The position numbers were made by a program, and so were the translations under genes. A model generated the notes under the pieces. It was not told the origin of the DNA. It saw nothing but the letters and a program-made list of their open reading frames with translations, and ran no database searches. Shown here piece by piece: positions 35,365 through 48,226 of a DNA stretch of 62,896 nt (its first letter is position 1; each line of letters opens with the position of its first letter). Source of the stretch: Brevibacterium sp. (GTDB lineage Bacteria > Actinomycetota > Actinomycetes > Actinomycetales > Brevibacteriaceae). The stretch covers positions 1 through 62,896 of the forward strand of contig JAPSIC010000004.1 in NCBI GenBank assembly GCA_031179165.1. Reading direction: 5' to 3'.

Positions 35365-38300
35365 ATGTCAGTCAGCGGCGAACTGCAGCAGCTGCTGCAT
35401 TCCTGGCTGCCGGGACAGCGGTGGTTCCCGGCGAAGGGGCGCGGGATCTCGATCTCCGAACTGTCGACGGTGCAGGTCTTCGATCGTCGCGGAGCCGACG
35501 GCGCCGCGACGGGCAGGAACCACATCCTCCTGCTCGATTCGGGTGACCGGATGGACATCATCCAGGTTCCGCTGACGTTTCGCACCTCGGCGCTCGATGC
35601 CCCTGACTCCGCCTGCCTTGGCGAGGTCGACGACCTGACGCTGGGCCGGTGCCACGTCTACGACGGCATCCACGATCCCGAGTTCGTCCGGGCTCTCGCC
35701 TCGCTCATCACCGGCCGGCGCTCACACCGCGACCGGACGATCGCCGGCCGCACCGTGGCCGGGATCGCGCAGCCGGCCATCACCGAGGCGCCGACCACCG
35801 CCTTCGCCGGCGAGCAGTCGAACAGCTCCGTCGTCATCGCCGACCGCTCGGCGCCGGCCATCCTCAAGCTGTTCCGCGTGCTGTCGGCCGGAGCGAACCC
35901 CGACGTCGAGGTGACCGCGGCCCTCAGTGCCGCCGGCTGCACCGCGGTGCCGCAGACGATGGGGTGGCTCGAGGGCACCTGGTTCGACCCGGCGTCGCAC
36001 GAGCCGGTGTCCGGGCACCTCGCAGTGCTCTCCGAATACATCGCGGACTCCACCGACGCATGGGCGGGCGCGGTGGACGCGGCTCGGCGTGACCTCGACT
36101 TCAGCGACTCCGCGCGCCAGCTCGGGCTCGCGGTGGCCCGCATCCACAGGACCCTCTCCGACGTCTTCGGCGCCCATCATCCCACCCCGGCGGAGTCCGT
36201 CGGAATCGTCGAGGGGCTCACCGACCGCGTGCGCTGGGCGATGTCGGAGGCACGCGACGTGCTGGCCCCGTACCGGGAGCAGCTGACCGGCCACATCGAC
36301 CGTCTGAGGGGGATCGACGACATCGGCCCGGTGCAGCGGATCCACGGGGACCTGCACCTCGGCCAGGTGCTCCACTCCGAGGAGCGCGGCTGGGTGGTGC
36401 TGGACTTCGAAGGCGAACCGCTGCGACCGCTGTCGGAGCGCTCGGAGCCGGACGTGCCGCTGCGCGATGTCGTCGGCATCCTCCGGTCGTTCGACTACGC
36501 GGCGAACTTCGTGGCGCTGGAGGACCCGGACTCCGCGTCACGCGACGCACTGTTCGCACGGACATCAGCATGGGCGCAGCGGGCAGCGACGGCCTTCCTC
36601 GCCGGGTATGCTCGAGAATCCGGCCAGCCGACGATCAGCACCGACCCCCTGCTGCGGGTCTACTGGCTGGACAAGGCACTGTACGAAGTCGTCTACGAGC
36701 TGCGCAACCGGCCGAGCTGGCTCCAGGTTCCATTACGTCCGCTAGGAGCGATATTGAGCAACGAATCCGAAGTCACCGGCGGCCCGGCCGCTGAGCCGAC
36801 CGCACCAGGAGAACCGACTGCTGAGCCCGCCGCTGCGTCGGGCCGTCCTGCCGCCGAGCCGGCGGCACCCGCCAGCAGCCCCACCGCCGAGGCGGCGACT
36901 GCGTCGGGCGGTCCCACCGCCGAGCCGGCGGCATCCGCCGGCGTCGCCGCCGAGCCGATCGCCTCGGACTCCCGCCGAGCCGACGGCGCGGGATCTCCGC
37001 CCACCCCTCGCCCGGTCTCGGAGGACGTCCTGCGGCAGGTGTCCGATGGCACCTATCACGACCCGCACTCTGTGCTGGGCGCGCACCAGGATGCCGACGG
37101 CACGGTCACGATCCGCACATGTCAGCACCTGGCGAAGTCCGTCGTCGCCCGGACGCCCACTGACACGATCCCTCTCGCGCATGAGTACGGCGGCATCTTC
37201 ACCGCCGCATTCCGGCCCGCCGACGGCGTGATTCCCGAGTACCGACTCGAAACCAGCTACACCGGCGACGACCTGCAGGTCAAGGACGATCCCTACCGAT
37301 TCCTGCCGACCCTCGGCGACATGGACCTCCACCTCATCGGCGAGGGACGCCACGAGGAACTCTGGACCGTGCTCGGTGCCCACCCCCGCCGCTACCCCGG
37401 CGTGCAGGGCGACATCACCGGCACGAGCTTCGCCGTCTGGGCGCCGAATGCCCAGGCCGTGCGGGTGATCGGCGACTTCAACAGCTGGAACGGAGCCGGC
37501 CACGCCATGCGCTCCCTCGGCTCGTCCGGGGTCTGGGAGCTGTTCATCCCCGGAGTCGGGGCGGGCGACGTCTACAAGTTCGAGATCCTCAGCCGCCACG
37601 GCCAGTGGCTGCAGAAAGCCGACCCCATGGCGTTCGGCACCGAGGTCCCGCCCGCGACCGGCTCGGTGGTGACCGAATCGCGGTACACATTCCACGACGA
37701 CGAGTGGATCGCCCGGCGGTCGTCGAGCGATCCGCATGACGCTCCGGTCAGCGTCTACGAGGTGCACCTCGGGTCGTGGCGTCTTGGCCTCGGTTATCGC
37801 GAGCTCGCCGCTCAACTGGTCGACTACGTGGTGGAGCTCGGCTTCACTCACGTCGAGTTCATGCCGGTGGCCGAACATCCCTTCGGCGGCTCCTGGGGCT
37901 ATCAGGTCACCTCCTATTACGCGCCGACCTCACGCTTCGGCCACCCGGATGAGTTCCGCTTCCTCGTCGACTCCCTGCACCGGGCCGGGATCGGCGTCAT
38001 CCTCGATTGGGTGCCCGCGCACTTCCCGAAGGATGAGTTCGCCCTGGCGAAGTTCGACGGCGAAGCCCTGTACGAACACCCTGACCCGCAGCGCGGTGAG
38101 CACCCGGACTGGGGCACGCTGATCTTCGACTACGGCCGACGGGAGGTGCGCAACTTCCTGGTTGCCAATGCCCTGTACTGGTTCGATCAGTTCCATATCG
38201 ACGGTCTTCGGGTTGATGCCGTGGCCTCCATGCTCTACCTCGACTATTCGCGTGAAGAGGGCCAGTGGAGCCCCAACCGGGAGGGTGGCCGCGAGAATCT

Positions 38301-39180
38301 CGAGGCCATCGACTTCCTGCAGGAGGTCAACGCCACCGCCTATCGTCGTTTCCCGGGCATTCTGATGATCGCCGAGGAGTCGACCGCATTCCCCGGTGTC
38401 ACCGCCCCGACCAGCGGTGGTGGCCTGGGGTTCGGCCTCAAGTGGAACATGGGCTGGATGCACGACTCCCTCGGCTACATCTCCACCGATCCCCTGTTCC
38501 GCCAGTATCAGCACAATCAGCTGACGTTCTCCATCGTCTACGCATTCAGCGAGAACTACCTGCTGCCGATCAGCCATGACGAAGTCGTGCACGGCAAGGG
38601 ATCGCTGCTGCGCAAGATGCCCGGTGACCGTTGGCAGCAGCTCGCGAACGTCCGCGCGTTCCTCGCCTACCAGTGGGCGCATCCCGGCAAACAGCTGATC
38701 TTCATGGGCACCGAATTCGGCCAGGAGGCCGAATGGTCTCACGACCACGGCCTCGACTGGTGGTTGACCGATGATCCCAGGCACTCCGGCGTGCAGCGAC
38801 TGGTCAGTTCGCTCAACGATGTCTACCGAAGCACGCCGGCACTGTATGCGCGGGACAATCAGCCCGGCGGATTCCAGTGGCTCGACGGCGCGGACTCAGC
38901 GCGCAATGTGGTGTCATTCGTGCGCTGGGACCGTGACGGCAGACCACTGGTCTGTGTTGCCAACTTCGCCGGGACGACGCACGACAGCTACCGGCTGGCC
39001 CTGCCGTCCGAGGGCACGTGGATCGAGCGGGTCAACACCGATGCCGAGCAGTACGGCGGATCAGGAGTCGGCAACATGGGGCGGGTCACCGCGGTTCCCG
39101 GACACCATATGGGCCAGCCGGCTCATGCCGATCTGCGCCTGCCGCCACTGGGCGTGCTGTATCTGACGCCGGAGGAGTGA
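35365..39180 (+). CDS. Maltokinase-glycogen branching enzyme fusion
   Basis: 1,271 residues joining two pathway enzymes. Residues about 1-465 are a maltokinase (Mak/Pep2): [17 protein letters not shown], the kinase loop [12 protein letters not shown] and DFEGEP. About 465-555 is a repetitive Pro/Ala/Glu linker. About 560-1271 is GlgB with a carbohydrate-binding N-domain ([11 protein letters not shown]) and GH13 motifs [24 protein letters not shown] and [16 protein letters not shown]. Maltose is phosphorylated to maltose-1-phosphate for GlgE, and GlgB branches the product. The ATG at 35365 is seven bases after AGGAGG. In many actinobacteria Mak is fused to TreS and GlgB stands alone, so this pairing is less usual. 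No frameshift is visible across the linker. Confidence 0.9.
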   Translation: MSVSGELQQLLHSWLPGQRWFPAKGRGISISELSTVQVFDRRGADGAATGRNHILLLDSGDRMDIIQVPLTFRTSALDAPDSACLGEVDDLTLGRCHVYDGIHDPEFVRALASLITGRRSHRDRTIAGRTVAGIAQPAITEAPTTAFAGEQSNSSVVIADRSAPAILKLFRVLSAGANPDVEVTAALSAAGCTAVPQTMGWLEGTWFDPASHEPVSGHLAVLSEYIADSTDAWAGAVDAARRDLDFSDSARQLGLAVARIHRTLSDVFGAHHPTPAESVGIVEGLTDRVRWAMSEARDVLAPYREQLTGHIDRLRGIDDIGPVQRIHGDLHLGQVLHSEERGWVVLDFEGEPLRPLSERSEPDVPLRDVVGILRSFDYAANFVALEDPDSASRDALFARTSAWAQRAATAFLAGYARESGQPTISTDPLLRVYWLDKALYEVVYELRNRPSWLQVPLRPLGAILSNESEVTGGPAAEPTAPGEPTAEPAAASGRPAAEPAAPASSPTAEAATASGGPTAEPAASAGVAAEPIASDSRRADGAGSPPTPRPVSEDVLRQVSDGTYHDPHSVLGAHQDADGTVTIRTCQHLAKSVVARTPTDTIPLAHEYGGIFTAAFRPADGVIPEYRLETSYTGDDLQVKDDPYRFLPTLGDMDLHLIGEGRHEELWTVLGAHPRRYPGVQGDITGTSFAVWAPNAQAVRVIGDFNSWNGAGHAMRSLGSSGVWELFIPGVGAGDVYKFEILSRHGQWLQKADPMAFGTEVPPATGSVVTESRYTFHDDEWIARRSSSDPHDAPVSVYEVHLGSWRLGLGYRELAAQLVDYVVELGFTHVEFMPVAEHPFGGSWGYQVTSYYAPTSRFGHPDEFRFLVDSLHRAGIGVILDWVPAHFPKDEFALAKFDGEALYEHPDPQRGEHPDWGTLIFDYGRREVRNFLVANALYWFDQFHIDGLRVDAVASMLYLDYSREEGQWSPNREGGRENLEAIDFLQEVNATAYRRFPGILMIAEESTAFPGVTAPTSGGGLGFGLKWNMGWMHDSLGYISTDPLFRQYQHNQLTFSIVYAFSENYLLPISHDEVVHGKGSLLRKMPGDRWQQLANVRAFLAYQWAHPGKQLIFMGTEFGQEAEWSHDHGLDWWLTDDPRHSGVQRLVSSLNDVYRSTPALYARDNQPGGFQWLDGADSARNVVSFVRWDRDGRPLVCVANFAGTTHDSYRLALPSEGTWIERVNTDAEQYGGSGVGNMGRVTAVPGHHMGQPAHADLRLPPLGVLYLTPEE

Positions 39181-39187
39181 CCGAGCC

Positions 39188-41542
39188 CTACTCCGGGACC
39201 GTCTCCTCGGTTCGGGCAGCCCGTCCGCCGTCCTCGGTTCGGGCAGCCGGGTCAGCCGACTGCTCGGCTTCGTCTTCGGCCGGCGGCGAAGTCACCAGCA
39301 GAGCGGTCCCGCGATGGGCCGGCAGGCTGATGAAGAAGCTGTGCAGGTCGTCCACGGCCCCGATCTCCTCGCCGGTGAAGGCATCGGTCACCACAGCACC
39401 GCACTCCAGGTGGGCCGAGTTGACGCTGCCGGTCACATCCTGGGATGAGAAGTTGAGCACCGTGAGCTGGATCGCGCCGGACTCCCGCTGCTGGACCATG
39501 ACCAACAGGCCCCGGTGGGAGACGTCCGGGACGTCGACGAGGACGCCCGCGGCGAAGCCGTGGGCGTCGCGGACCGCCAGGATCGTCGCCAGCCGCCGGG
39601 CGAAGGAGTTCTCGTCCGCGAGCTGGTCCGGCAGACTGCCGTACAGCGAGCGGGCCGCGGGCATGCCGGACGCGGACACCTTCGCTGCGGGGTTCGCCCC
39701 CATCAGGTCGTGGGCCCCGCGGTTGATCCACCGCGTGTCCCCGTGAGCGATCAGAGTGGCGACCTGTGACGTCTCCACCGGGAGGATTCCGCACAGGTCC
39801 CACCCCGAGAGGGCGAAGACACCGGGCTGCAGGGCGTTGTACATGGCCAGCAGCAGGTGCACATTGCGGACCTGCTCGACCTGGTCGTCGGTGATCGCGT
39901 CGAGATCCGTGATCCCCAGGGCCGCGGTGATCACGCTGGCCGTGGTGCAGGCGATGCCATTCGTCGTGAAGACCAGGTTGTAGGGGGCGGCCTCCCCGGT
40001 GATTCCCCGTCGCAGCGTCTCCTGGACGTTCTCGGCCAGTTCGGCGCCGCTCAGCTGCTCGCCGCCGAGCTCGAAGACGTCGTCCTTGTGCCGGGTGGCG
40101 AAGTGCACCAGCTCGTAGGTCAGCTCGTCGTGGTTCTGCAGTGCGTGGACGAGGCTGGCCTGGTCGATGCCGATGTCCATGGCCAGTCGCAGCGTGAGCC
40201 GGAGGAACTCGGTGTCGCCGGTGACGAGGGCATGATGGTACGCCGGTCGGGTGACGAAGTCATAGGACAGGTCGGGGCCGACCTCGGAGGTGTCCTTGAT
40301 GTCGTCGATCGTGAGGTTGAGTTCCTGGAAGGTGAAGCCGCCGACCTTGCGGACCATCGAACCGATCAGCTGGTTGGCCACCTCCGACAGGGGATGGCCC
40401 TCCGACCACCCGGTCATCTCCTCGGCGCCCTTCTCGACGCCGAGGAAGCCGTTGGCATCCAGGCGCAGGCCGCCGGTGCCGAGGTCGACGAGAGAATGCA
40501 GAGCGTCGCCCATCACCAGACGCATGCCGGAGAAGGTGGGGTCCAGCCAGTTGAGGGAGGGCTGCCCGGCCTTGAAGTAGTGCAGGTAGACCCATCGGCG
40601 GAGCTGACCGGTGGTGTCCATCACGGCGCGGGTGGCGCTCCAGTTGGTCTCCTTGACGTTGGGCTCGTAGAAGATCACCCGCTGCAGCTGGCCGATGATG
40701 TAGCCGGCGTCCTGCAGGGCCCGCTCGGTGGCGGCATCGATGTTCACCGAGTCCTCGCCGTCGGGAACATCGGGCAGGAGGTGCCAGTCGGACTCGGGAA
40801 TGTCGATCATGTGATAGAGCCCCGGGTAGTCCCGGTAGTTCATCTCGGCGAGCCGGAAGTCGGCCCCCTTGCCGGTGTGGCCGGGGATGATGTCGTCGAT
40901 GATGGTGCCGTCGTGGTCTTTGGCGGCAGCGCACATCGAGCGGAACTCGTCCTCGGTGCCGAACAGCGGGTCGATGGCCATGCTGATGCGGTCGAAGTGA
41001 CCGTCCACGCTCGGCGTGTACTCCCAGCCGGTCAGCCCGCCCGCGCGCTTCACCGGACCGGTGTGGATGGCGTGGATGCCGATCTCCTGGAACGCCTCCC
41101 ACATCTCGGGTTCGCCCAGGGCCGCCAGAAATGACTGTCCGGGACGGGTGATGAACGACAATGGGTAGGCGGTGAACCACACCGAGGCGGTCTCCAGGGC
41201 CGCCCTCGGGTTCGGGTGAGCGTAGGGGTTCTGCCACATGCTCGCCTGGCCCGAGAGCTGCCGGCCCAGTGTCTTGGCATCTCCGAGCATCGACTGGTTC
41301 CGCAGCCACTCCACGTAGGCCTTGTTCCGACCGTCGGGTTCGAACGGCGGTTTGGCGTTCCCGTACTGCTGGTTCCGCCGTGCCCTGGGGCGAAGAGCTC
41401 GTGGCCGGGCGGGATAGAACGCCTCGTCGAAGGTGATGTCGGCGATCGCAGCCTGATCAGCAGCTGGTTCCGCCGCTTCGGGTTCCCCACCGTCGCCGGA
41501 CGTGGAAGGGCTGTCGCTCTGTCGAGGAAGTGAGTCAGACAT
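39188..41542 (-). CDS. GH13 enzyme, probable trehalose synthase (maltose alpha-D-glucosyltransferase)
   Basis: 784 residues, an alpha-amylase family barrel with the three acidic residues in place: [12 protein letters not shown] (nucleophile), [12 protein letters not shown] (acid/base) and [13 protein letters not shown]. The N-terminal part ([38 protein letters not shown]) is unlike classical TreS but fits a divergent GH13 trehalose-synthase-like subfamily. TreS interconverts trehalose and maltose, which would feed the maltokinase and GlgE. No maltokinase domain is attached. Last of glgX-treY-treZ-treS-like, converging on mak-glgB with a 7-bp gap. Another GH13 activity cannot be excluded. Confidence 0.65.
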   Translation of the reverse strand: MSDSLPRQSDSPSTSGDGGEPEAAEPAADQAAIADITFDEAFYPARPRALRPRARRNQQYGNAKPPFEPDGRNKAYVEWLRNQSMLGDAKTLGRQLSGQASMWQNPYAHPNPRAALETASVWFTAYPLSFITRPGQSFLAALGEPEMWEAFQEIGIHAIHTGPVKRAGGLTGWEYTPSVDGHFDRISMAIDPLFGTEDEFRSMCAAAKDHDGTIIDDIIPGHTGKGADFRLAEMNYRDYPGLYHMIDIPESDWHLLPDVPDGEDSVNIDAATERALQDAGYIIGQLQRVIFYEPNVKETNWSATRAVMDTTGQLRRWVYLHYFKAGQPSLNWLDPTFSGMRLVMGDALHSLVDLGTGGLRLDANGFLGVEKGAEEMTGWSEGHPLSEVANQLIGSMVRKVGGFTFQELNLTIDDIKDTSEVGPDLSYDFVTRPAYHHALVTGDTEFLRLTLRLAMDIGIDQASLVHALQNHDELTYELVHFATRHKDDVFELGGEQLSGAELAENVQETLRRGITGEAAPYNLVFTTNGIACTTASVITAALGITDLDAITDDQVEQVRNVHLLLAMYNALQPGVFALSGWDLCGILPVETSQVATLIAHGDTRWINRGAHDLMGANPAAKVSASGMPAARSLYGSLPDQLADENSFARRLATILAVRDAHGFAAGVLVDVPDVSHRGLLVMVQQRESGAIQLTVLNFSSQDVTGSVNSAHLECGAVVTDAFTGEEIGAVDDLHSFFISLPAHRGTALLVTSPPAEDEAEQSADPAARTEDGGRAARTEETVPE
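39204..39248. repeat. 27-bp-period duplication inside the 3' end of the TreS-like gene
   Basis: TCCTCGGTTCGGGCAGCC occurs at 39204-39221 and 39231-39248 (18 of 18). It encodes a repeated GRAARTE-type tail and begins 14 bases before the end of the coding sequence (stop codon 39188-39190). Confidence 0.8.
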
Positions 41543-41595
41543 GTGTGGAATCCTTCGTCGGTGTCGTCAGGCCTGTTCGCGCGTTGTCACTCGAT

Positions 41596-43410
41596 CTAAT
41601 CATCCCCCGTGGATGCGCGGAAGACCGTGGCCGAACGCCCCGGCAGGATCACCGGCCGTTCGGCGCCCGGTCGCGCGCCGTCAGCCGATGTCTCCACCGG
41701 TGTGTCGGCGGTGGTCAGCAGCACACCGCCGGAGGCCAGTGGGAGCGGCACGTCGACCGGTCCGGTGCCGAAGTTCACCGCGATCTGCACGCCGCCCCGG
41801 CACAGCACCAGCCAGCGCTGGTCCTCATCGAACCGGACGGACACGGCCTGGAAGCGCTGGTCGCGCAGCTCGGGAACGTCCTTGCGCATTCGGCCGAGCT
41901 GCCGGTAGAGCTCGAGCAGGCGGGCATGGTCGTCGGCGCTCGTCTCATTCCAGTCGAGCTTCGAATCGGTGAAGGTCGTCTCGTCCTGCGGATTGGGCAC
42001 GAGCGACTCATCCCAGCCCATCTCGGCGAATTCTCGCAGCCGGCCTTCGGCGGTTGCCACACCGAGTTCCGGCTCGGGGTGGGAGGTGAAGAACTGCCAG
42101 GGGGTCGAAGCGCCCCATTCCTCGCCCATGAACAGCATCGGGGTGAACGGCCCGAGCAGGTTGAGCGTCGCTGCGATCGCGAGTCCACCCGGGTCGACCG
42201 CCGCACTCAGCCGGTCGCCTGCTGCCCGGTTGCCGATCTGATCGTGGTTCTGGGTGCAGACGACCAGTCGCCAGGCCGGGGTGTGGGCCGTGTCGATCTC
42301 CCGGCCGTGGTGGCGCCGCCGGAACGACGAGTAGGTATTGTCGTGGAAGAACCCGCGGGTGAGCACCTTGGCGAGGGCGGCAAGCGAATCGAAGTCGGCG
42401 TAGTAGCCCGCGGTTTCGCCGGACACGGCGACGTGCACCGCGTGGTGGAAGTCGTCGCTCCACTGCCCGGTCAGACCGTAGCCGCCCCGGGCGCGCGGGG
42501 TGAACAGCCGCGGGTTGTTCATATCGGATTCCGCGATCAGGCTCAACGGTCTGCCGACCCGGTCGGACAGTTCGTCGGCGGCCGCTGCCAGCTCTTCGAG
42601 AATATGGATCGCGCGGCTGTCGACGAGCGCGTGCACGGCGTCGAGCCGCAGACCGTCGACGTGGTAGTCGCGCAGCCACATCAGCGCATTGTCGACGACG
42701 TAGCGGCGGACCTCGTCGGAGTCGGGACCGTCGAGGTTCACCGAGTCGCCCCAGGTGTTCACCGCGGCGGTGTGCAGATAGGGCCCGAAGTCCGGCAGAT
42801 GGTTTCCGCTCGGCCCCAGGTGGTTGTAGACGACGTCCTGGATGACGCCGAGGCCGTGCCGGTGGCAGGCGTCGACGAACCGCTGGTAGTCCTCCGGGCC
42901 GCCGTACTGCTCGTGGACGGCGTACCAGAGCACTCCGTCGTAGCCCCAGTTGTGGGTGCCGTTGAAGGCGTTGACCGGCAGCAGCTCGACGAAGTCGACG
43001 CCGAGAGATCTCAGGTGCCCGAGCTTGGCGACGGCGGCGTCGAAGGTGCCCTCCGGGGTGAAGGTCCCGATGTGGAGCTCGTAGATGAGACCACCGGCGA
43101 GCTCGCGGCCCGACCAGTCCGAGTCGGTCCAGTCGAAGGCGTCGGCGTCGAAGGAGCGGGAGAGCTCGTGCACTCCTGCGGGCTGGCGCCGCGAGCGCGG
43201 ATCGGGGAGCGGGTGGGGAGCGCCGTCGAGCAGGTAGCCGTAGTCGACCTGCTTCGACGCGAGCAGCCGGGCGGTCTCCGGGTCGTTGAGGCTCCACCAG
43301 CCGTCGTCTGCCCGCCGCATGGGATGCTCCATGCCGTCGGCGAACAGTGAGACCGTGTCGGGCTTCGGCGCCCAGACGGCGAATGGCGAGGGCTCGGTGC
43401 GGTGGGTCAT
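41596..43410 (-). CDS. treZ: Maltooligosyltrehalose trehalohydrolase
   Basis: 604 residues, GH13 subfamily 10. It releases trehalose from maltooligosyl-trehalose made by TreY. An N-terminal beta domain ([17 protein letters not shown]) precedes the barrel with [23 protein letters not shown] and [32 protein letters not shown] is characteristic. AAAGGGG precedes the ATG. It lies 63 bp after treY and 53 bp before the TreS-like gene, all on one strand. Confidence 0.95.
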   Translation of the reverse strand: MTHRTEPSPFAVWAPKPDTVSLFADGMEHPMRRADDGWWSLNDPETARLLASKQVDYGYLLDGAPHPLPDPRSRRQPAGVHELSRSFDADAFDWTDSDWSGRELAGGLIYELHIGTFTPEGTFDAAVAKLGHLRSLGVDFVELLPVNAFNGTHNWGYDGVLWYAVHEQYGGPEDYQRFVDACHRHGLGVIQDVVYNHLGPSGNHLPDFGPYLHTAAVNTWGDSVNLDGPDSDEVRRYVVDNALMWLRDYHVDGLRLDAVHALVDSRAIHILEELAAAADELSDRVGRPLSLIAESDMNNPRLFTPRARGGYGLTGQWSDDFHHAVHVAVSGETAGYYADFDSLAALAKVLTRGFFHDNTYSSFRRRHHGREIDTAHTPAWRLVVCTQNHDQIGNRAAGDRLSAAVDPGGLAIAATLNLLGPFTPMLFMGEEWGASTPWQFFTSHPEPELGVATAEGRLREFAEMGWDESLVPNPQDETTFTDSKLDWNETSADDHARLLELYRQLGRMRKDVPELRDQRFQAVSVRFDEDQRWLVLCRGGVQIAVNFGTGPVDVPLPLASGGVLLTTADTPVETSADGARPGAERPVILPGRSATVFRASTGDD

Positions 43411-43473
43411 GGCGCCCCTTTCGGTTGCGGTCGGGTCCTGCCGTTGGTCGGGAGGCCGGTGGGTCCTGCCGGC

Positions 43474-45825
43474 CTAGAGCTCGACGGGTGCCAGCAGGGC
43501 GACCGGGTAGTCGGCGAACACCTCGGCGAGCCCGACCTGACCGGCGAATGTGCGGCCGGTCAGCGTGTCGATGAAGGTCCCTGACGGCAGCGTGATGGCT
43601 GTGCTGCCCCAGGCATCGGCCACGTTCGAGGTGCCTGTGTTGGCCCGCCCGGCGAGTCCGACGGGCAGCCGGGTCGCCAGGGTCAGGGCTCCGCCGCGGT
43701 CGAAACCGATGAAATGCTCGCTCGCCGGTCCCTCGGCTGCCAGGGGCCGGTAGCCGGAGAACAGCTCCGGCCGGTCTCGTCTCAGTCGCAATGCGCGCGA
43801 CACGACGAGGAGCTTCGCCGCTCCGGTCCCGTCGATCGCCGGGCGCCTGCCCGCGTCGATCTCGGCCAGCAGGGCGCGTCGCGCCTCGAAGTCCACGTCC
43901 CGCCGATTGTCCGGGTCGACGAGGGACGTCTCCCACAGCTCGCTTCCCTGGTACACGTCGGGCACACCGGGCGCGGTGATCTGGATCAGTTTGGCGCTCA
44001 GCGAGTTCGACCAGCCGAAGCCCCCGATGCGGTGCACGAACTCGGTCAGGGTGCGGTTGAGCTTCTGGTTGTCGAAGCAGGCGTCGATCAGGGCATGCAG
44101 AGCGCCCTCGAACTCGGCGTCCGGTGCTGTCCACGTGGTGGAGTCTCCTGCTTCGCGTGCGGCCTTCTCCGCGTATCCGTTCAGGCGATCGCGGCTGATC
44201 GGCCAGGCGCCGACGACTGCCTGCCAGATCAGATTCGACAGCGGCCCGTCGGGAAGCGGGGCGAGCCGCGAGAGCTCCGCGAGGACATCGGCCCATTCCC
44301 CGGGCAGCTCGGCGAGGACGTCGATGCGGGCCCGCACGTCCTCCCCGCGTTTGGTGTCATGGGTGGACAGCGTCGTCATCGCCGCCGGGGCCTGCTGCTG
44401 CCGGTCGAGCTGCCTGCGGTGGAACTGGGCGGGGGTGATGGAGAATTCGCTCGGGTCGCCGCCCACCTCGGTCAGCGAGGTCAGTCTGGTGTAGCGGTAG
44501 AACGCGGTGTCTTCGACGCCCTTGGCCATCACCATTCCCGACGTCTGCTGGAATCGCAGGGCGAGCGGGTCGTGCGGGTCGGAGAGCCGGGGGGCCAGGG
44601 CCCTGATCGCCCCGTCCAGGTCAGGACGGCGCCGCAGCGTTTCCTCCACCGCCTCCTCCAGATGCCGTGCGCCCTCCGGGAGGTAGCTGCGGTAGACCGG
44701 GAAGTTCGCGATCACCTCGGCGAGCGCGTCGGCGGCGTCGTCGACCTCCGGCGCGAGCCGGGCGAGCCGCAGCACCTCGGAGCGCAGGATCCCGTCCGCG
44801 ATCGCCCGCTTCGTGCCGTGGATGAGTTCTGCCCAGGGCTCACGGTCGCCGCCGCAGAGCCGGGCGTCCAGCTCATCGAGCGCCTGCCGGCCGGCGCCGT
44901 CGATGAGCACCCGGTCGACATCGGCCAGCGCATCGTAGCCGGTGGTTCCTGCCGTCGCCCAGTTCTGCGGCAGGGCCTCACCGGATTCCAGGATCTTCTC
45001 CACCAGCACGTAGGCTCCGCCGGTGACCTCGGCCAGTCGGTCGAGGTAGCCTTTGGGATCCCGCAGTCCGTCCGGGTGGTCGACGCGCAGGCCATCGGCG
45101 AGGCCCTCGTCGAACCAGCGGGCGATCTCCTGGTGGGACTCGTCGAAGACCCAGGGGACCTCCACCCGGATGCCGGCCAGGGTGTTGACGCCGAAGAAGC
45201 GCCGATAGTTGAGCTCGGCGTCGGCGCGCCGCCAGTTCATCAGCTCGTAGTTCTGCCTTGCGTGCACGGCGACCGGATCGATCTCGGCGCCATCGTCGGG
45301 CAGGGTTCCGGCCGCGATCGGGAAGCGGTTGTTGTAGTAGCAGAGCACCGGGGCGCCGTCATCGCCGGTCTCGATGGTCAGCTTCTCCAGTTCACTGCCA
45401 GGATGATCCTCGTCGCCGAGCACCGGAATCCGGACCTTGCCGTTGCCGAACTCCCAATCGACGTCGAAGGCTTGTGCGTACCGCGCGTCCCTGCCGTGCA
45501 GCAGCAGATCCCACCACCAGACGCTGAGCGCCGGCGTCGCCGTGCCCACATGGTTGGGCACGATGTCGATCAGCACACCGAGGCCGGCGTCGTGAGCGGC
45601 CCCGGCCGCTGCGGCCAGGCCCTCACGCCCTCCTCGGCTGGGATCGAGCCGGGAGTGGTCGATGACGTCGTAACCGTGATCGGAACCGGGTTCGGCCGCG
45701 AGCAGCGGTGAGAGGTAGACCCAGTCGGCGCCGAGGGCACGAAGGTAGTCCACCTGCCGTCTCACCTCATGCAGGTCGAACGACGGGCGCACCTGCAGGC
45801 GATAGGTGGACCGGGGGATCTTCAT
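43474..45825 (-). CDS. treY: Maltooligosyltrehalose synthase
   Basis: 783 residues, GH13 subfamily 26. It turns the reducing end of a maltooligosaccharide into a trehalose unit by internal transglycosylation. Signatures are [57 protein letters not shown] and [16 protein letters not shown]. The ATG at 45825 follows AGGAG and is the normal N-terminus; a much longer open frame upstream is a shadow of glgX. Twenty bases after glgX, so co-transcribed. Length is normal for the family. Confidence 0.95.
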   Translation of the reverse strand: MKIPRSTYRLQVRPSFDLHEVRRQVDYLRALGADWVYLSPLLAAEPGSDHGYDVIDHSRLDPSRGGREGLAAAAGAAHDAGLGVLIDIVPNHVGTATPALSVWWWDLLLHGRDARYAQAFDVDWEFGNGKVRIPVLGDEDHPGSELEKLTIETGDDGAPVLCYYNNRFPIAAGTLPDDGAEIDPVAVHARQNYELMNWRRADAELNYRRFFGVNTLAGIRVEVPWVFDESHQEIARWFDEGLADGLRVDHPDGLRDPKGYLDRLAEVTGGAYVLVEKILESGEALPQNWATAGTTGYDALADVDRVLIDGAGRQALDELDARLCGGDREPWAELIHGTKRAIADGILRSEVLRLARLAPEVDDAADALAEVIANFPVYRSYLPEGARHLEEAVEETLRRRPDLDGAIRALAPRLSDPHDPLALRFQQTSGMVMAKGVEDTAFYRYTRLTSLTEVGGDPSEFSITPAQFHRRQLDRQQQAPAAMTTLSTHDTKRGEDVRARIDVLAELPGEWADVLAELSRLAPLPDGPLSNLIWQAVVGAWPISRDRLNGYAEKAAREAGDSTTWTAPDAEFEGALHALIDACFDNQKLNRTLTEFVHRIGGFGWSNSLSAKLIQITAPGVPDVYQGSELWETSLVDPDNRRDVDFEARRALLAEIDAGRRPAIDGTGAAKLLVVSRALRLRRDRPELFSGYRPLAAEGPASEHFIGFDRGGALTLATRLPVGLAGRANTGTSNVADAWGSTAITLPSGTFIDTLTGRTFAGQVGLAEVFADYPVALLAPVEL

Positions 45826-45845
45826 GCGTGCTCCTGACGTGCCGG

Positions 45846-48035
45846 CTATGCTTCGGAGTCGATCTCGGCGAGGTTGACGGTCCGGCCGGCCAGCGACGCC
45901 TCCACCGAATGATCGGCCTCGGCGGGCTCCTCGGCGTGCGCCCGCAGGACGACGAGCGACTTGGCGTCCACCGTCAGCCCGCTGCCGGCCTCGCACCGCC
46001 CGACGTCGGTGTTCAGGCCGCCGGTGTCGATGACGACGGCCCAGGCCGGACCGTACTCCTCGTTCGGCAGGGTGAAGGTCACCTCGTCGTCGTTGGCGTT
46101 GAAGAACATCATGAAGTGCACGTCCGTGATCGGTTCGCCGCGGTCGTCCACGCCTCGGATGCCTTCGCCGTTCAGCCAGACACCGATCGAACGACCGAAC
46201 CCGGTGTTCCAATCGTCGGTGATCATCTCCTCGCCCTCGTGGTTGAGCCAGACCAGGTCGGGCAGCGGGTCCTCGATCCCGGTCCGGACCGGGTTCCCGT
46301 CGAAGAATCGGCTGCGCCGGAACGTCGGATGCTCGCTGCGCAGCCTCATGATGGCGGCAGTGAACTCGATCAGCGGCTCGTCGGCGTTCTCCCAGTCGAT
46401 CCAGGTCAGCTCGGAGTCCTGGCAGTAGGCGTTGTTGTTGCCCTGCTGTGTGCGGCCGAGCTCATCGCCATGAAGCAGCATCGGCACGCCCTGGGAGAGC
46501 AGCAGCGTGGCGATCAGGTTGCGCTGCTGGCGGGCACGCAGACCGAGCACCTCGGGGTCCTCGGTCGGGCCCTCGACGCCGCAGTTCCACGACCGGTTGT
46601 GGGATTCGCCGTCGTTGTTGTCCTCGCCGTTGGCTTCGTTGTGCTTGTCGTTGTACGACACCAGGTCGTGCATGGTGAAGCCGTCGTGAGCGGTGACGAA
46701 GTTGATCGAGGCGAAGGGACGGCGTCCGGAGGTCTCGTACAGGTCCGAGGAGCCGGCGATCCGGGAGGCGAATTCGCCGATCGTCGAGGGCTCGCCGCGC
46801 CAGAAGTCGCGGACGACGTCGCGGTACTTCCCATTCCATTCGGTCCACTGCGGAGGGAAGTTGCCCACCTGGTAGCCCCCGGGACCGACATCCCACGGCT
46901 CGGCGATGAGTTTGACCTGCGAGACCACCGGATCCTGCTGGACGAGCTCGAAGAACGTCGACAGCCGGTCGACGTCATAGAACTCGCGGGCAAGGGCCGA
47001 GGCGAGGTCGAAGCGGAAGCCGTCGACATGCATCTCCTGCACCCAGTAGCGCAGCGAATCCATCAGGAGCTGCAGCGAGTGCGGCTGCCGGACGTTCAAG
47101 GTGTTGCCGGTGCCGGTGTAATCCATGTAGTACTCGGGATCGTCCTCGACGAGCCGGTAGTAGTGGGCGTTGTCGATGCCGCGGAATGACATCGTCGGGC
47201 CCAGATGATTGCCCTCTGCGGTGTGGTTGTAGACGACGTCGAGGATGACTTCGATGCCCGCATTGTGCAGGGCGCGGACCATCGATTTGAATTCCTGGAC
47301 CTGCTGACCGGCGTCCCCGGTGGCAGCGTACTGGTTGTGCGGCGCGAAGAAGCCGATCGTGTTGTAGCCCCAGTAGTTCTTCAGGCCCTTCTGCAGCAGG
47401 GTGTGGTCGTGCACGAACTGGTGCACCGGCATCAGCTCGATTGCGGTGATGCCGAGACGCTGCAGATGGCTGATGATCGCCGGATGTGCGACGCCGGCGT
47501 AGGTTCCGCGCTGCTCCTCCGGCACCTCCGGATGCCGGTTGGTGAGCCCCTTGACGTGCGCTTCGTAGATGACGCTCTGGTAGTAGGGGGTCTTCGGGGC
47601 GCGGTCGCCCTGCCAGTCGAAGTACGGGTTGATGACGACGCCGTGCATCATGTGCTTCGCGGAATCGGCGTCGTTGCGGGTGTCCGGCGAACCGAACTCG
47701 TACGAGAACATCGCCTGGTCCCAGTCGATGTCACCGGCGATCGCCTTGGCATAGGGGTCGAGCAGGAGCTTGTTCGGGTTGCAGCGCTGGCCCTGCTTCG
47801 GATCGTACGGGCCGTGGACGCGGTAGCCATAGCGCTGGCCGGGTTCCACCTGCGGAAGGTAGCAGTGCCAGACATAGGCGTCCGACTCGGTCACCGGGAC
47901 GCGAGTCTCGGTGCCGTCGTCGTCGAACAGGCACAGCTCCACCGATTCGGCTGCTTCGCTGAAGAGCGCGAAATTCGTTCCGGAGCCGTCGTACGTGGCG
48001 CCAAGGGGATAGGGGGTACCCGGCCAAACCTGCAT
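45846..48035 (-). CDS. glgX: Glycogen debranching enzyme
   Basis: 729 residues, GH13 subfamily 11. It cuts alpha-1,6 branches of glycogen to give linear maltooligosaccharides for TreY. N-terminal carbohydrate-binding domain ([20 protein letters not shown]), then [50 protein letters not shown] and [20 protein letters not shown] are diagnostic. AGGAGA precedes the ATG. First gene of the glgX-treY-treZ-treS-like operon. Confidence 0.96.
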   Translation of the reverse strand: MQVWPGTPYPLGATYDGSGTNFALFSEAAESVELCLFDDDGTETRVPVTESDAYVWHCYLPQVEPGQRYGYRVHGPYDPKQGQRCNPNKLLLDPYAKAIAGDIDWDQAMFSYEFGSPDTRNDADSAKHMMHGVVINPYFDWQGDRAPKTPYYQSVIYEAHVKGLTNRHPEVPEEQRGTYAGVAHPAIISHLQRLGITAIELMPVHQFVHDHTLLQKGLKNYWGYNTIGFFAPHNQYAATGDAGQQVQEFKSMVRALHNAGIEVILDVVYNHTAEGNHLGPTMSFRGIDNAHYYRLVEDDPEYYMDYTGTGNTLNVRQPHSLQLLMDSLRYWVQEMHVDGFRFDLASALAREFYDVDRLSTFFELVQQDPVVSQVKLIAEPWDVGPGGYQVGNFPPQWTEWNGKYRDVVRDFWRGEPSTIGEFASRIAGSSDLYETSGRRPFASINFVTAHDGFTMHDLVSYNDKHNEANGEDNNDGESHNRSWNCGVEGPTEDPEVLGLRARQQRNLIATLLLSQGVPMLLHGDELGRTQQGNNNAYCQDSELTWIDWENADEPLIEFTAAIMRLRSEHPTFRRSRFFDGNPVRTGIEDPLPDLVWLNHEGEEMITDDWNTGFGRSIGVWLNGEGIRGVDDRGEPITDVHFMMFFNANDDEVTFTLPNEEYGPAWAVVIDTGGLNTDVGRCEAGSGLTVDAKSLVVLRAHAEEPAEADHSVEASLAGRTVNLAEIDSEA

Positions 48036-48175
48036 AAGTTCTCCTGTGTGGTGGTCGGCCCGAAGCCGCGTCGTTCAACCTTACTGGACCCGTGCTCACA
48101 AGTCCGACTTTCCCGCCGGCCGGGAGCGATGTTCACCGCTGCGACACAGGGCGTCCACCCGGTGAGAGCTGGAAC

Positions 48176-48226
48176 CGTCGCGCACCGCGTTCCGTCGCGC
48201 ACCGCGTTCCGTCGCGCACCGGGTTT
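48176..48226. repeat. 17-bp tandem repeat, three copies, between glgX and a small membrane gene
   Basis: CGTCGCGCACCG(C/G)GTT(C/T) starts at 48176, 48193 and 48210 (exact period 17; the first two identical). It lies in the 289-bp space upstream of glgX, about 140 bp before its start, and holds no other feature. Confidence 0.88.

Noticed and set aside
43433-43488. 28-bp duplication over the treY stop codon
   Set aside because: Only an 11-base core (GGGTCCTGCCG) is repeated at 43433 and 43461; too short to count with the clear stop-codon repeats.
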